Shown piece after piece: positions 52,556 through 63,177 of a DNA stretch of 64,000 nt (positions are counted from its first letter, which is position 1; the number at the start of each line of letters is the position of its first letter). The stretch spans positions 486,510 through 550,509 of the forward strand of contig JAYPPH010000005.1 of NCBI GenBank assembly GCA_038131365.1, given 5' to 3'. The translations under genes were made by a program, and so were the position numbers. The notes beneath the pieces were generated by a model, which was not told the origin of the DNA, did not search any database, and saw only the letters and a program-made list of their open reading frames with translations. Source of the stretch: Marisalimonas marina. GTDB taxonomy: Bacteria > Pseudomonadota > Alphaproteobacteria > Puniceispirillales > Marisalimonadaceae.

Positions 52556-54897
52556 ATTGCGACGACCCCGACGGGCCCGCAGGCAGCACGCCATCCGCAT
52601 GACCCGCACCCTGGCGAAGATCCTCGACGAGCGCACCGCCGACGGCTACGTGTTCCGCGTCGATCTGCGGCTGCGCCCCGATCCCGGCTCGACGCCGCTG
52701 GCGCTTTCCGTGCTGGCAGCGGAAACCTATTACGAAAGCCTGGGCCAGAACTGGGAACGGGCGGCGATGATCAGCGCGCCCGCCCGATCGCCATGACATT
52801 GCGGCCGTATGAAGGTTCCTGCAGCACCTGCGGCCGTTCGTTTGGCGCAAGAGCCTCGACTTCGCGGCGATCCAGGACATCCACTCGATCAAGCGCCAGA
52901 TCCATGCCCACAAGGGCGGCGGCAAGGTCGCCGTCAACGGCCACGACATCAAGATCGGCCGCGGCGGCATTCGCGAAATCGAATTCTTCGCCCAGACCAG
53001 CAACTGATCTGGGGCGGGCGCGAACCGTCGCTGCGCACCAGCTGCACCATCGAGGCGATCCGCCACCTGGTCGAACACGGCATGGTCGAGGCCGACACCG
53101 CCGACGCGCTGGAACGCGCCTACGAGTTCCTGCGCCGCGTCGAGCACCGCCTGCAGATGCAGCGCGACGAACAGACCCAGACCCTGCCCGACGACGATGC
53201 CGGGATCGCCCAGGTCGCGGCCTTCTGCGGCTATGCCGACGCCGATGCGTTCCGCGCCGATCTGATGCACCTGAAACGTGCAGGCCATTACGGCCATCTG
53301 TTGAGGATGCGCTGGCGCTGACGGCGGAAACGGTCATGCCGGCAACCCGCCTTCACCGGTGCCGAAAGCGACCCGGAGACCCTGAAGACCCTGGCCCGGT
53401 TCGGTTTCACCGATCCGGCGGTGGTCGACAAATCGATCCGCGCCTGGCACCACGGACGCATCCGCGCCACCCGCTCGACGCGGGCCAGGGAACTGCTGAC
53501 GGAACTGACCCCGGCGCTGCTCGAAGCCATCGGCAAGCAGCCCGACCCGGACGCCACCTTCATCCGTTTCGATGCCTTTCTTTCCGGCCTACCGGCGGGC
53601 GTGCAGCTATTCTCGATGTTCCAGGCATACCCGGAACTGCTGCAACTGCTGTCGGAAATCATGGGCGAGGCGCCCCGTCTGGCGGCGCACCTGGAGCCGC
53701 CGCCTGAGCCTGCTGACAGGTGCTCAGCGCTGATTTACGACCCCGCCCGACATCGACAGCCTGGGCGCCGACTGCGCCGAGGCTCCCGACCGACGCCATG
53801 TTCTTCTGAGTGATATCCTCGATGCGACGCGGCGCTGGAACGCCGACAAGCGGTTCCAGATCGGCGTGCAGATGCTGCGCGGCGTGACCGGCGGCGCCGA
53901 CGCCGCCCGGCATTTCAGCGACGTCGCCGATGCGGTGCTGCAGACCCTGATCCCGGAAGTCATCCGCGAATTCGAAAAAGCGCACGGCAGGATCGCCGGC
54001 GGCGCACTGTGCGTGCTGGCGCTCGGCAAGCTCGGCTCGCGCGAGTTGACACCGTCGAGCGACCTCGACCTGATCTTCATCTACGGTGCCGGGACGCCGA
54101 CGATCAGTCCGACGGTGGCCGCCCGCTGGCGGTGTCGCAGTATTTCAGCCGCCTCGGCCAGCGCATCATCAACGCCGATGTCGATGACCGCCGAGGGCAC
54201 GCTGTACGAGATCGACATGCGGCTCAGGCCGAGCGGCGACAAGGGACCGGAGGCGACCGCGCTCGACGGGTTCGAGCGCATTACGCGGAAACCGCCTGAC
54301 GTGGGAGCAATGGCCCTGGTCCGCGCCTGCGTGATTTTCGAAACCGGCGGTATCGGCGCAAAGGTGCTGGACAGCATTCGCGATACCGTGACCCGGTCGC
54401 GCGACACCGCCAAGACGGCATCGGAGGTCGCCAACATGCGGGGCCGCATCGAAAAGCAGTACGGCACAGACTGCATCTGGTCGATCAAGCAGGTCGCCGG
54501 CGGTCAGGCCTGATGTCGATTTCCTGGCCCAGTATCTGGTTCTGGTGTATGCTGATGCGCATCCTGAGATCGTTTCAATGCCGCGACGTGTTCACTACGG
54601 CCGGCGACAGGGGCTTTGATCGACGAAACAGATGCCATGTTGCTGGCCGCGGCGAAGGCCCTGTACAGGGACCTGCAGACGTTTCTGGCGCTGACCATCG
54701 AGGGCGAGATGACCGATGCCAAGGTCGCGACGTTTACCGGGCCGCTGCGCGAGGACCTTGCGGAAATCACCGGCGACGCCGATTTCGACGCACTTTCCGA
54801 ACGTCTCGCCCGCACCGAACGCGACGTGCGCGCCGCCTTCGTGCGTTATCTCGGCGATCCGAAAACCGCCGGCGATGCCGACAGCGCCGACATTTGA
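52551..54897 (+). pseudogene. glnE: glutamine synthetase adenylyltransferase/deadenylase GlnE, 5' truncated, many frameshifts
   Basis: Pieces of GlnE run in order through different frames. From the first nucleotidyltransferase domain come RMTRTLAKILDERTADGYVF and RVDLRLRPDPGSTPLAL; then SIKRQIHAHKGGGK and GRGGIREIEFFAQ; then the second domain, VLALGKLGSRELTPSSDLDL and EIDMRLRPSGDKGPEAT; then FLAQYLVLVYADAHPEIV and the C-terminus ending RYLGDPKTAGDADSADI. GlnE adenylylates and deadenylylates glutamine synthetase in response to PII. The 5' part is lost at the junction. About ten frame changes make this either very poor sequence or a dead gene. Confidence 0.82.
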
Positions 54898-54952
54898 TCT
54901 GGACGCCGATTTGCGGCGTACTACATGAAGATAATAAACAGGAGAACGACCC

Positions 54953-55411
54953 ATGCTCGAAGCCGGCGATAAAGTCACAAATTTCACCCTTCCCACCAAC
55001 GGCGGCGGCACGCTGTCGCTGAAGGACCTGAAGGGCAAGAAGGCGGTCATCTATTTCTATCCCAAGGACATGACGCCGGGCTGCACCACCGAGGCGCAGG
55101 ACTTCCGCGACCATATCAAGGCCTTCGACAAGGCCGACTGCACCGTCGTCGGGGTGTCCAAGGACAGCGTCAACGGCACGATATTTCGTCGAGAAGCAGA
55201 ACCGACGTTCAAGCTGATTTCCGACGAAACCGGCACCTTATGCGAGGATTTCGGCGTCTGGGTCGAAAAGAACATGTATGGGCGCAAGTACATGGGCATC
55301 CTGCGCGCGACCTTCCTGGTCGATGCAAAGGGCGTCATTCGCCAGGTCTGGCCCAAGGTCAAGGTCAAGGGCCACGCCGCCGAGGTGCTGGAAGCGGCGA
55401 AAAACCTTTGA
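54953..55411 (+). CDS. bcp: thioredoxin-dependent peroxiredoxin Bcp
   Basis: A 152-residue peroxiredoxin of the Bcp/PrxQ family, intact. The peroxidatic cysteine is in KDMTPGCTTEAQDFRD; there is no second cysteine five residues later in the usual CxxxxC position, so it is 1-Cys-like or uses Cys in SDETGTLCEDFGV. It removes peroxides with thioredoxin. ATG 54953 has aggagaacgacc upstream. GC-rich codon use. Confidence 0.92.
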   Translation: MLEAGDKVTNFTLPTNGGGTLSLKDLKGKKAVIYFYPKDMTPGCTTEAQDFRDHIKAFDKADCTVVGVSKDSVNGTIFRREAEPTFKLISDETGTLCEDFGVWVEKNMYGRKYMGILRATFLVDAKGVIRQVWPKVKVKGHAAEVLEAAKNL

Positions 55412-55618
55412 TATCAAGGCCCCTCTGGGCGGCGCCCCCTATTGTGGCTTACCACGATATTCCGCCGCGCCGGGGTCTGCTATCAACGACATGCACGACA
55501 GCGTGTTCGGCGCAGGCCTTTGAAACTGCGGCGATTTTAACGCCGTTGCGCATAACTCTCCCAGACAGGACGCAAGCCGCGATATAATGACAAGAATTGC
55601 CGCCCGGAGTCCTGAGAG

Positions 55619-58600
55619 ATGAGTAACCCCCCCAGAGAAATGTCGGCGGATTCGCGGCTGGTCATCGGCCTGGCCGGCATTCTGGCGATCGCGTTCTCGG
55701 TGTATCTGTATCCTCGTTATGTGCGGTCAACGACGTCAATAACTCCTGGCGCCAGCAGGAAGAAAATCTTGCCCTGAGATCCGCGGCGCTGACGGAGTTG
55801 AACCGGAGTCTCGGCTACAACGGCCTGATCCACAACTTCAAGAACTACATCCTGCGCCAGAGAGATTCATACAGGATCAAGGCAGAAGATGATTACGCCA
55901 TCGCCATGCAGGCTATTCAGCGGCTGTTGCTGACCGATCCGTCCGCCGACGAAGTCGCGGCACTGAAAACGGTGCGTGAGGTTGCCGAGAATTATCACGA
56001 CCGGCTCGGCGATGCCCAGATCGCCATCGCCAACGGGCTTACGGTTCGCGAAGTCGACCAACTGGTACGCATCGACGACAGACAGGCCGCAGCGGCGCTG
56101 GCGCAACTGCAGGAAACCACCCGCAAACGATCCGAGGAAGGTCTCGCTGCCACGAATGAAGCCATCGAAGGCACCCTGGCGCATATCGCCGGCGGCTTTT
56201 TGATGCTGCCGATCATCCTGATCTCGGCCTTCATCATTATACGCTACATCCGGCGCATCGACGAAATGCGCGACCAGAACAGGCGCCAGAGTGACCTTCT
56301 GGAATTAACGCTGGAATCCATGGATCAGGGTATTTCCATGGTCGACGACAAGCTGAACCTGGTCGTCATGAACGACCGGTTTTACGAACTGCTGGACTTT
56401 CCGAAGGACATGATGCCGCCGGGCACACCGCTGGAGACGGCGTTCCGCATCAATGCCGAGCGCGGCGAATACGGCCCCGGCGACCAGAAGGCGCAGATCG
56501 AGGAACGGCTTGCCCTGGCACGCAAGTTCGAGCCGCACCTGTTCACCCGCGAACGGCCGGACGGCACGGTCCTGGAAATTCGCGGCGCGCCGCTTCCGGG
56601 CGGCGGCTTCGTGACCACCTATTCCGACATCACGGTGCGGGTCCGCGCCGAGCGCGAGGCCCGCGAAGCCCGCTCCAGCCTTCTCGAAGCGATCGCCGTG
56701 ATGGACGAGGGGTTCGTGTACTTCGACAAGGACGACAAGCTGGCGCTGTGCAACGACCAGTACCGCGAGTACTACCCCTTGTCCGCCGACCTGTTCGTGC
56801 CCGGCACCACGTTCGAGCACATCATCCGCGAAGGCGCCAAACGCGGCGAATACAATATCGATCCGGACAAGATCGAGGAATGGGTCCAGGAACGGTCCGA
56901 ACTGCACCGCACCTCCGACCGCTCTTTCGAGCGCAAGATGGCGTCCGGGCGCTGGCTGAAAGTAACCGACCGGCGCACCCCGGACGGCGGCTCCATCGGC
57001 TTTCGCGTCGACATCACCGAGCTTAAGGAAGCACAGGAAAAGGCCGAGGCCGCGAACGTCGCCAAATCATCCTTCCTGGCCAACATGAGCCACGAAATCC
57101 GCACACCGATGAACGCCATCATCGGCCTCACGCCAACTGGCCCTGAAAACCGACATTCCGACTCGCACCCGCGATTATCTGGAAAAGGTGCACAATTCGG
57201 CGCATGCGCTGCTCGGCATCATCAACGACATCCTCGATTTCTCGAAGATGGAAGCCGGGCGCCTGGAGCTTGAAAACGTACCGTTCCGCCTTGACGACGT
57301 TTTGCAGAACGACGCCTCGCTGTTCAGCGAGTCCGTCGGCGACAAGAACCTCGAGGTGCTGTTCTGGACAGAGCCGGACATCCCGCGCGCCCTTGTCGGC
57401 GACCCGCTCAGGCTCGGCCAGATCCTGACCAACCTGACCAGCAATGCGATCAAGTTCACCGAAAGCGGCGAAGTCGTCGTCCGCGTCGAGATGATCGAAC
57501 GCCTGGGCGACAGCGGCCGGTTTCGTATTTCGGTCGAGGATACAGGCATCGGCATGACGCCGGAGCAGTACGATAAGCTGTTCTGCCCCTTCACCCAGGC
57601 CGACGTCACGACGACGCGGCAGTACGGCGGCACCGGCCTCGGCCTGACGATCTGCCGGGAACTGGCGGAAAAGATGGGCGGCGGCATCACCGTCGAGAGC
57701 ACACCCGGCAAGGGCAGCAAATTCACCGTCGAACTGCCGATCGGGCTGCAGCAAGACGATTTGCGCAAGAGCTTGCCGGCGCATTTCGACCCGTCGCAGT
57801 TGCGGATCATGATCGTCGACGACAATCAGACGTCGCTGGACATCCTCGGCGATACGCTGCGGAGCCTCAATTTCAAACAGGTCGACTGCGAACTGAGCGC
57901 CAAGGCAGCGATCCGGAAGTTCACCGACAGTCTCGAAAGGGGCGAGTCCTGCGACATCATGATCGTCGACTGGCGGATGCCGGAAATGAACGGCATCGAA
58001 CTCACCAAACGCATCAGAGCGGCCTGCAATGGCGCGCAGGCACCGGCAGTTTTCATGATCTCCGCGCACAACCGCATGGAAATCGTGCGCCAGGCGGACC
58101 AGATCGGGCTGGCGGGATTCCTCGTCAAGCCGGTCAACACCTCGCTGCTGATCGATGCCATCTCAGATCATTTTTCCAGCATCGGCACCCCGCACGACAT
58201 CCTTATGCCGGACAGCATCGAGGAAACGCAGATCCACGACGCCATCAGGGACCTGCGGGTGCTGGTGGTCGAGGACAACGCCATCAACCAGCAAGTCGCC
58301 ACCGGCATCCTCGGTGATGTGGGTGTCCGCGTCGAGCTGGCCGACAACGGCCGCATCGCCGTCGAGCGCATGAAGAAAGATCCGGACAGTGTCGATGTCA
58401 TCCTGATGGATCTGCAGATGCCGGAGATGGATGGCTATGAGGCGACACGGCAGATCCGCGCCCTGCCGGACATGGCGTCAAAGCCGATCATCGCCATGAC
58501 GGCACACGCCATGAACGAGGAACGCGATGCCTGCCTGGCCGCCGGCATGAACGATCACGTCTCGAAGCCCATCGTGGCGACGAAGCTGTTCGGCACGCTG

Positions 58601-59346
58601 GCAAAGTGGGCGCCGCAAAGGGCGCCACTCACCGCACCGGCTGTCGCGTAACGGCTTCGGCAGACCCCGCACCCGCGGAACCTGTTGCCGCAGAACCTGT
58701 TGCCATCGGGCCGGCACCGGCGAACAGCCGGCTGACGGGACCGGACAGCGAAGACGGTTTCAATTTTGCCCAGGCCAAGGACCGGCTCGGCCTCGACGAT
58801 GCCTTCTTCTTCAAGCTGCTGCGCGACTTCAACGACAAATATGAAAATTTCGAGGCCGAGCTTACCGGCGCCTTCGACAACGGTGACGTCGAGACAGCGG
58901 CCCGGCTGGTTCATACGGTCGCCGGTCTGGCAGGCACTGTCGGCGCAGAAGACCTGCAGCGGGAATCCCGTGCGCTCGAGAATGCTCTTCGCGAGAACGG
59001 TCTGGACGGCGCCGACCCCGCCCCGGCCATTGCCGCGCATGCACGGACCAGGCACGTTCTCGACGCCCTGCAGGCGAGCGGCGAGGCGCTTGGGCAAACG
59101 CCGTCCGAACAGGCACAAGCCTCTGATATTCCAGGCTTATTGAAGCAACTGGAGGCCGGCCTGAAGGCCAAGCGGATCTCCGCGCGCAAGCTGGTGGAAG
59201 AGTTGGAAACCACCCTGGACGGGTCCGGCGGCGCAACCTTCGAGACGCTGAAAACCGCCGTCGGCAAACTCGATTTTGAAAAAGCCTGCCATATACTCCA
59301 TAAATTACGGGACGAACTGGTCGAACATAAAGGCGGTACGGCGTGA
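55619..59346 (+). pseudogene. hybrid sensor kinase PAS-PAS-HisKA-HATPase-REC-REC-Hpt, three frameshifts
   Basis: A single long gene is recovered by joining frames at about 55,710, 57,130 and 58,630. It has one N-terminal transmembrane helix, a periplasmic helical domain, a second helix (LPIILISAFIIIRYI, about 56,210), and two PAS-7-like domains (LTLESMDQGISMVDD and IAVMDEGFVYFDKDD). Then come H-box SHEIRTPMNAI, N-box NLTSNAIKFTESG, GTGLGLTICREL, a receiver with IVDWRMPEMNG, a second receiver with ILMDLQMPEMDGYEA, and an Hpt domain with phospho-histidine in ARLVHTVAGLAGTVGA. Its end overlaps the next gene by GTGA. Whether the frameshifts are real is open. Confidence 0.82.
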
Positions 59347-60251
59347 ACATACCCGAAACCAAGGCGAAAATCCTCATCGTCGATGACGAACCCCTGAACA
59401 TCGAGGTCATGAGCGGTACGCTCGAGGAACTTGGCGATATCATGTTCGCGACCACCGGCGATGAAGCCGTCGAACTGGCGGTCCGGGAAAAACCGGACAT
59501 CATCATCCTCGACGTGATGATGCCCGGCTCCGACGGCTATCAGGTCTGCCGCCAGCTCAAGGAAACGACGGGCACGGAAAACATCCCCGTCATTTTCGCC
59601 ACCGCGATGTCCGATGACACCGACGAGGCCAAAGGCTTCGAGGCCGGCGCCGTCGATTACGTCACCAAGCCGATCGTCGCCCCGGTGGTACTGGCGCGGG
59701 TCAGGAACCATCTGCAACTGAAGCGCTATCGCGACTATCTGGAAACCATCGCCTTCATCGACGGCCTGACCGGGGTGCCGAACCGGCGCAGCTTCGACCA
59801 GCACATCCGCGCCGAATGGCAGCGCGCGACCCGCAGCAACACCGAACTGTCGCTTCTGCTGATCGATATCGATCACTTCAAGCAGTACAACGACACCTAT
59901 GGCCACCAGGCCGGTGATGCCTGCCTGACGCTGGTCGCCAAGGCGCTGTCGTCGTCCGTGCACCGGCCGGGCGACTAGGTCGCGCGATACGGCGGCGAGG
60001 AATTCGTCTGCGTACTGCCGACGACCAACCTCGAAGGCGCGACGCAGATCGGCGCGACGCTGCGCGAAGCGGTCAACTTTCTGAAGATTCCGCACAAGTC
60101 GTCGAGCGTCTGCGGTCACGTCACGATCAGCATCGGCGGTGCCATGGTGACTCCGGACCAGTCGATCGAAATCGGCGATCTGATCAGTGCCGCCGATGCC
60201 AACCTTTACAAGGCGAAGCAGCAGGGCCGCGACCGGGTCATCATGTCCTGA
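59343..60251 (+). pseudogene. response regulator with GGDEF domain (PleD-like), internal amber codon
   Basis: Starts at GTG 59343 within the kinase stop. The receiver domain has KILIVDDEPLNIEVM and IIILDVMMPGSDGYQV, and the GGDEF domain starts at FIDGLTGVPNRRSFDQHI with the catalytic GGEEF motif at about 59,991. Product: a diguanylate cyclase making c-di-GMP, probably phosphorylated by the neighbouring hybrid kinase. An in-frame TAG at 59976-59978, in GD*VARYGGEEF where a leucine is usual, splits the frame; the rest continues cleanly to TGA 60249-60251. Confidence 0.82.
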
Positions 60252-60361
60252 GCCGCGGGCCTTCCTGCCTCAGCAGCCTTCCACAAGCCGCGGAGAGCGG
60301 CTAACCTCTGATCCCCGCATCGCAACCCGGCACGACCCGGCAAGTTCAGGAGGGCCAAGGC

Positions 60362-60861
60362 ATGGCCGAAGCAGACGGCGCGAAGCGCAAAAAAGGCAAG
60401 GGTTCCAAAAAGGCGTCAAAAGCCAAACTGCTGATCCCGATTATCGGCGGCGTCGTGGTGTTTCTGCTGATCGGCGGCGGCCTGTCCTATTACATGGGCT
60501 GATCCACGCCGTCATGGGCTGGGAACGTCCGCAGCATCACGCCGAGCTTGAGCTCGGCAAACCGGTGTTCCATCCGTTGCCGGAAATCCGCACCGATCTT
60601 AAAACCGGTGAATGCCGCGCGCCGTTCATGCGCGCCGTGATTCACGTGCAGTTGATGCCGGAAGACGTGGGCCGGCTGCAGGATGCGGAAATGCAGGTCA
60701 TGGACGCGATCCTGACGCACCTGCGCGGTCAGGAGCGCCAGCACGTGGTCGGCAAGGAAGGCTCGGAGCGGCTGCGCTTCGAACTGGTGTAGATCATCCA
60801 GAACATCATCCGCCCGGCACAGGTGCACACGGTGCTGTTCAAGGAACTGGTGGTGCAGTAG
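60362..60861 (+). pseudogene. fliL: flagellar basal body-associated protein FliL, frameshift and internal amber
   Basis: The N-terminus MAEADGAKRKKGKGSKKASK is followed by one membrane helix (LLIPIIGGVVVFLLIGGGLS), as in FliL, and then a frame break at about 60,500. The periplasmic domain carries GKEGSERLRFELV and ends VHTVLFKELVVQ, both typical of FliL. A TAG at about 60,790 interrupts that last part. FliL tunes the flagellar stator. Likely sequence errors. Confidence 0.75.
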
Positions 60862-60898
60862 CACCCGGAAACAATGGTGCAGTAGCCGCCGTGCCCAT

Positions 60899-60994
60899 GC
60901 TTCGAGACGCGCTCTGCGCTCCTCAGCATGAGGCGTTCGTCTCCATTGCCTCATCCTGAGGAGCCCCGGACCTGTCCGGGGCGTCTCGAAGGAT
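60899..60994. repeat. palindromic intergenic repeat (REP-like)
   Basis: Outer arms CTTCGAGACGC (60900-60910) and GCGTCTCGAAG (60981-60991) enclose nested dyads: CCTCAGCATGAGG, CCTCATCCTGAGG and CCCCGGAC/GTCCGGGG. It lies between the convergent 3' ends of fliL and prfB. The layout and the 'CTTCGAGACG...TCTCGAAGGATG' wording are typical of dispersed palindromic repeats in GC-rich alphaproteobacteria. Confidence 0.8.
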
Positions 60995-61010
60995 GCAGCA
61001 GCACCCGTGC

Positions 61011-62130
61011 TTACGCAGCGCTTTCGTCCGCGTCCTTGATCTTCGACGCCAGCGCCGCTTCCAGGAACATGTCGATGTCGCCGTCGAGCACGGCCCCGGT
61101 GTTCGAGGTCTCGACCTCGGTGCGCAGGTCCTTGACCATCTGATAGGGCTGCAGGACGTAAGACCTGATCTGCCGGCCCCAGCCGATTTCGGTTTTCGTA
61201 TCCTCGGTCGCCTGGGCGGCGTCCTCGCGCTTCTTCAGTTCCATCTCGTACAGGCGCGCACGCAGCATCGACATCGCCTGGGCGCGGTTCTTGTGCTGCG
61301 AACGGTCGTTCTGGCACTGCACGACGATACCGGACGGCTGGTGCGTGATGCGGATCGCGCTTTCCGTCTTGTTGACGTGCTGGCCGCCGGCGCCGGACGC
61401 GCGGTAGGTGTCGACGCGCAGGTCCTTGTCGTCGATTTCGATGTCTATGTCGTCGTCGATGACCGGCGAGACCCAGGCCGAGGAAAAACTGGTGTGGCGG
61501 CGCGCCGACGAATCGTAGGGCGAGATACGCACCAGCCGGTGCACGCCGCTTTCCGTCTTCAGCCAACCGTAGGCGTTGAGGCCGGAGATTTTCAGCGTCG
61601 CCGACTTGATGCCGGCTTCTTCGCCGGGGCTTTCTTCGAGCCATTCGACCTGATAGCCGTGATGGTCGGCCCAGCGGGTATACATGCGCAAAAGCATTTC
61701 AGCCCAGTCCTGCGCCTCTGTGCCGCCGGCACCGGCCTGGACCTGCAGGAAGCAGTCGTTCTCGTCGGCTTCGCCCGACAGCAGCGTTTTCAACTGCGCC
61801 TTCTGGGCACGGCCGAGCAGTTCGCGCATCGACGCCTCGGCCTCGGCCATGACGTCGGCGTCGCCTTCGGCTTCGGCCAGTTCAAGCAGATCGGCGGTAT
61901 CGCGCAGATCGCCGTACAGACCGTCGACTTCCTTGATGCCGGCTTCGACCTTGGTGCGCTCGCGCATCAGCGCCTGCGCCTTGGCGGGATCGTTCCAGAT
62001 GTCCGGGCTTTCGGCGAGGGAGTTCAGTTCTTCGAGACGGAGCTTTGCCTGATCGTAGTCAAAGATGCCTCCTCAGCAGTCCTGCGGACTGCTCGATCTC
62101 GTCGGCCATGTTCTGAAATTCGGCGCGCAT
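61011..62130 (-). CDS. prfB: peptide chain release factor 2, programmed +1 frameshift
   Basis: RF2 recognises UGA and UAA stop codons and frees the finished protein. The first 23 codons (ATG 62130, starting MRAEFQNMADEIEQSAGLLR) end at an in-frame TGA (62061-62059) set in AGGAGGCATCTTTGAC. This is the known autoregulatory site: a Shine-Dalgarno-like AGGAGG, CTT slip codon, then TGA C. After +1 shift the frame runs DYDQAKLRLEELNSLAESPD to the end, 372 residues in all, the family's normal length. The catalytic GGQ is in SGAGGQHVNKTESAIRI. Confidence 0.95.
62059..62080 (-). promoter_or_regulatory. prfB programmed frameshift signal
   Basis: On the minus strand AGGAGGCATCTTTGAC has a Shine-Dalgarno-like hexamer 4 bp from the CTT slip codon, and TGA followed by C, a poorly recognised stop context. 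Low RF2 gives more frameshifting and so more RF2. Confidence 0.93.
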
Positions 62131-62292
62131 GCGGGCGGGTTCCTTTAATTCGTTCGTGCTGTTTTTACCGTTACAGGAGCCGTTCTCAAGCTCATTCAGT
62201 CCGCCTTTCCTGCACGCCGTCGGCCACAGGGAGAGGCTCGTGAAGGGGGTGTCCCGGTTTCCCGCCGCCACGCACCGACATACAGTCCCGGC

Positions 62293-62929
62293 ATGGAAAT
62301 CGATCTCTCGACGCTTGGCGTTTTCATCGCCGCATCGCTGGCGCTCTACATCTCACCGGGGCCGGACATGGTCTATGTCGCCAGCCGTGCCATGGGCCAG
62401 GGCGCACGTGCCGGGGTGATCTCGGCACTGGGTATTTCCAGCGGCATCCTGGTGCACATGTTCGCGGCTTCGTTCGGCCTGGCGGCGCTGCTTCAAGGTA
62501 TGGCCGGCGGCGTTCCTGATCATCAAGTGGGCGGGCATCGCATACCTGGTCTATCTCGGGCTGCGCGCCCTGCTGAGCCGCGCCGGGACCGTCACCCTGC
62601 AACCGACGCAAACCCGGCGCGACGACTGGCGGCTGTACCGTCAGGGGTTCTTCTGCAACATCCTGAACCCGAAGATCGCGATCTTCTTCCTCGCCTTCCT
62701 GCCGCAGTTCACCGACGCCCAACACGGCAACATCACGCTGCAGATGCTGTTTTACGGCGCCGTGTTGGCCGGCGGCGGACTGGTGTGGATTCTGTTCATC
62801 GCCTATGCCTTCGGCCGGGCCGGCAACTGGTTCGCCCGCCATCCGGGCGCGCTGAGATGGCAGAAGTGGATCACCGGCTCGTCGATGCTGGGTCTGGCGC
62901 TGTTCGTCGCCCTGGACGAGGGCGCCTAA
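62293..62929 (+). pseudogene. LysE/RhtB family amino-acid exporter, one frameshift
   Basis: A six-helix exporter whose frame is broken at about 62,505. The N-terminus LGVFIAASLALYISPGPDM has the family's PGPD motif, and VISALGISSGILVHMFAA follows. After the shift IIKWAGIAYLVYLGLRAL and GFFCNILNPKIAIFFLAF are again classic LysE motifs. A frameshift of one base is the only defect; the C-terminus ends LFVALDEGA in a tandem repeat. Confidence 0.82.
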
Positions 62930-62986
62930 GATAGGCCTTGGACGGGGGCGCGTAAGTCACGCCCTGGACGAGGGCGCGTAGGCTGT
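62909..62986. repeat. three tandem 26-bp repeats
   Basis: Units start GCCCTGGACGAGGGCGCC at 62909, GCCTTGGACGGGGGCGCG at 62935 and GCCCTGGACGAGGGCGCG at 62961. The first unit encodes the last residues and stop of the LysE gene; the others lie after it. Likely a local slippage duplication. Confidence 0.85.
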
Positions 62987-63177
62987 CGGTTCGCGCAACA
63001 CGTGAGAAACGTCGTCTCTTGTCCGCTATTGTCCTCATTGGAGACGACCCGCGGAACTCATTTGAACGGCGGTTATTAGCCAGAAGTTGACGATTTGGGG
63101 TGTCGCCTGTAACCGCAACTTGCTCAGCAGAACATCCGTATGGGGTAAAAGATACGCATGGGACATGTTGACGCAGT
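62987..63177. other. intergenic stretch of mid-range GC
   Basis: Composition falls below that of the glnE-LysE block. I see no promoter, RNA or complete gene; a frame from 63,087 (WGKRYAWDMLTQFGIVPHI) may be the real start of the following broken gene. Confidence 0.35.

Noticed and set aside
52410..53337. Long minus-strand ORFs opposite glnE
   Set aside because: GC-rich DNA leaves antisense frames open; the sense strand reads as GlnE motifs, so these are shadows.
56305..58069. Long minus-strand ORFs opposite the hybrid kinase
   Set aside because: They are antisense to clear PAS, kinase and receiver motifs and have alanine/arginine-rich random composition.
58911..60119. 402-codon minus-strand ORF
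   Set aside because: Antisense to the Hpt and GGDEF coding regions; no recognisable domain.
59976..60795. Genome-wide amber recoding
   Set aside because: fliL itself ends with TAG and nearby genes are full of indels, so errors are the simpler cause.
60490..62243. Long frames opposite or beside prfB
   Set aside because: The minus frame carrying GGQ and the programmed frameshift is the real gene; the others lack motifs.
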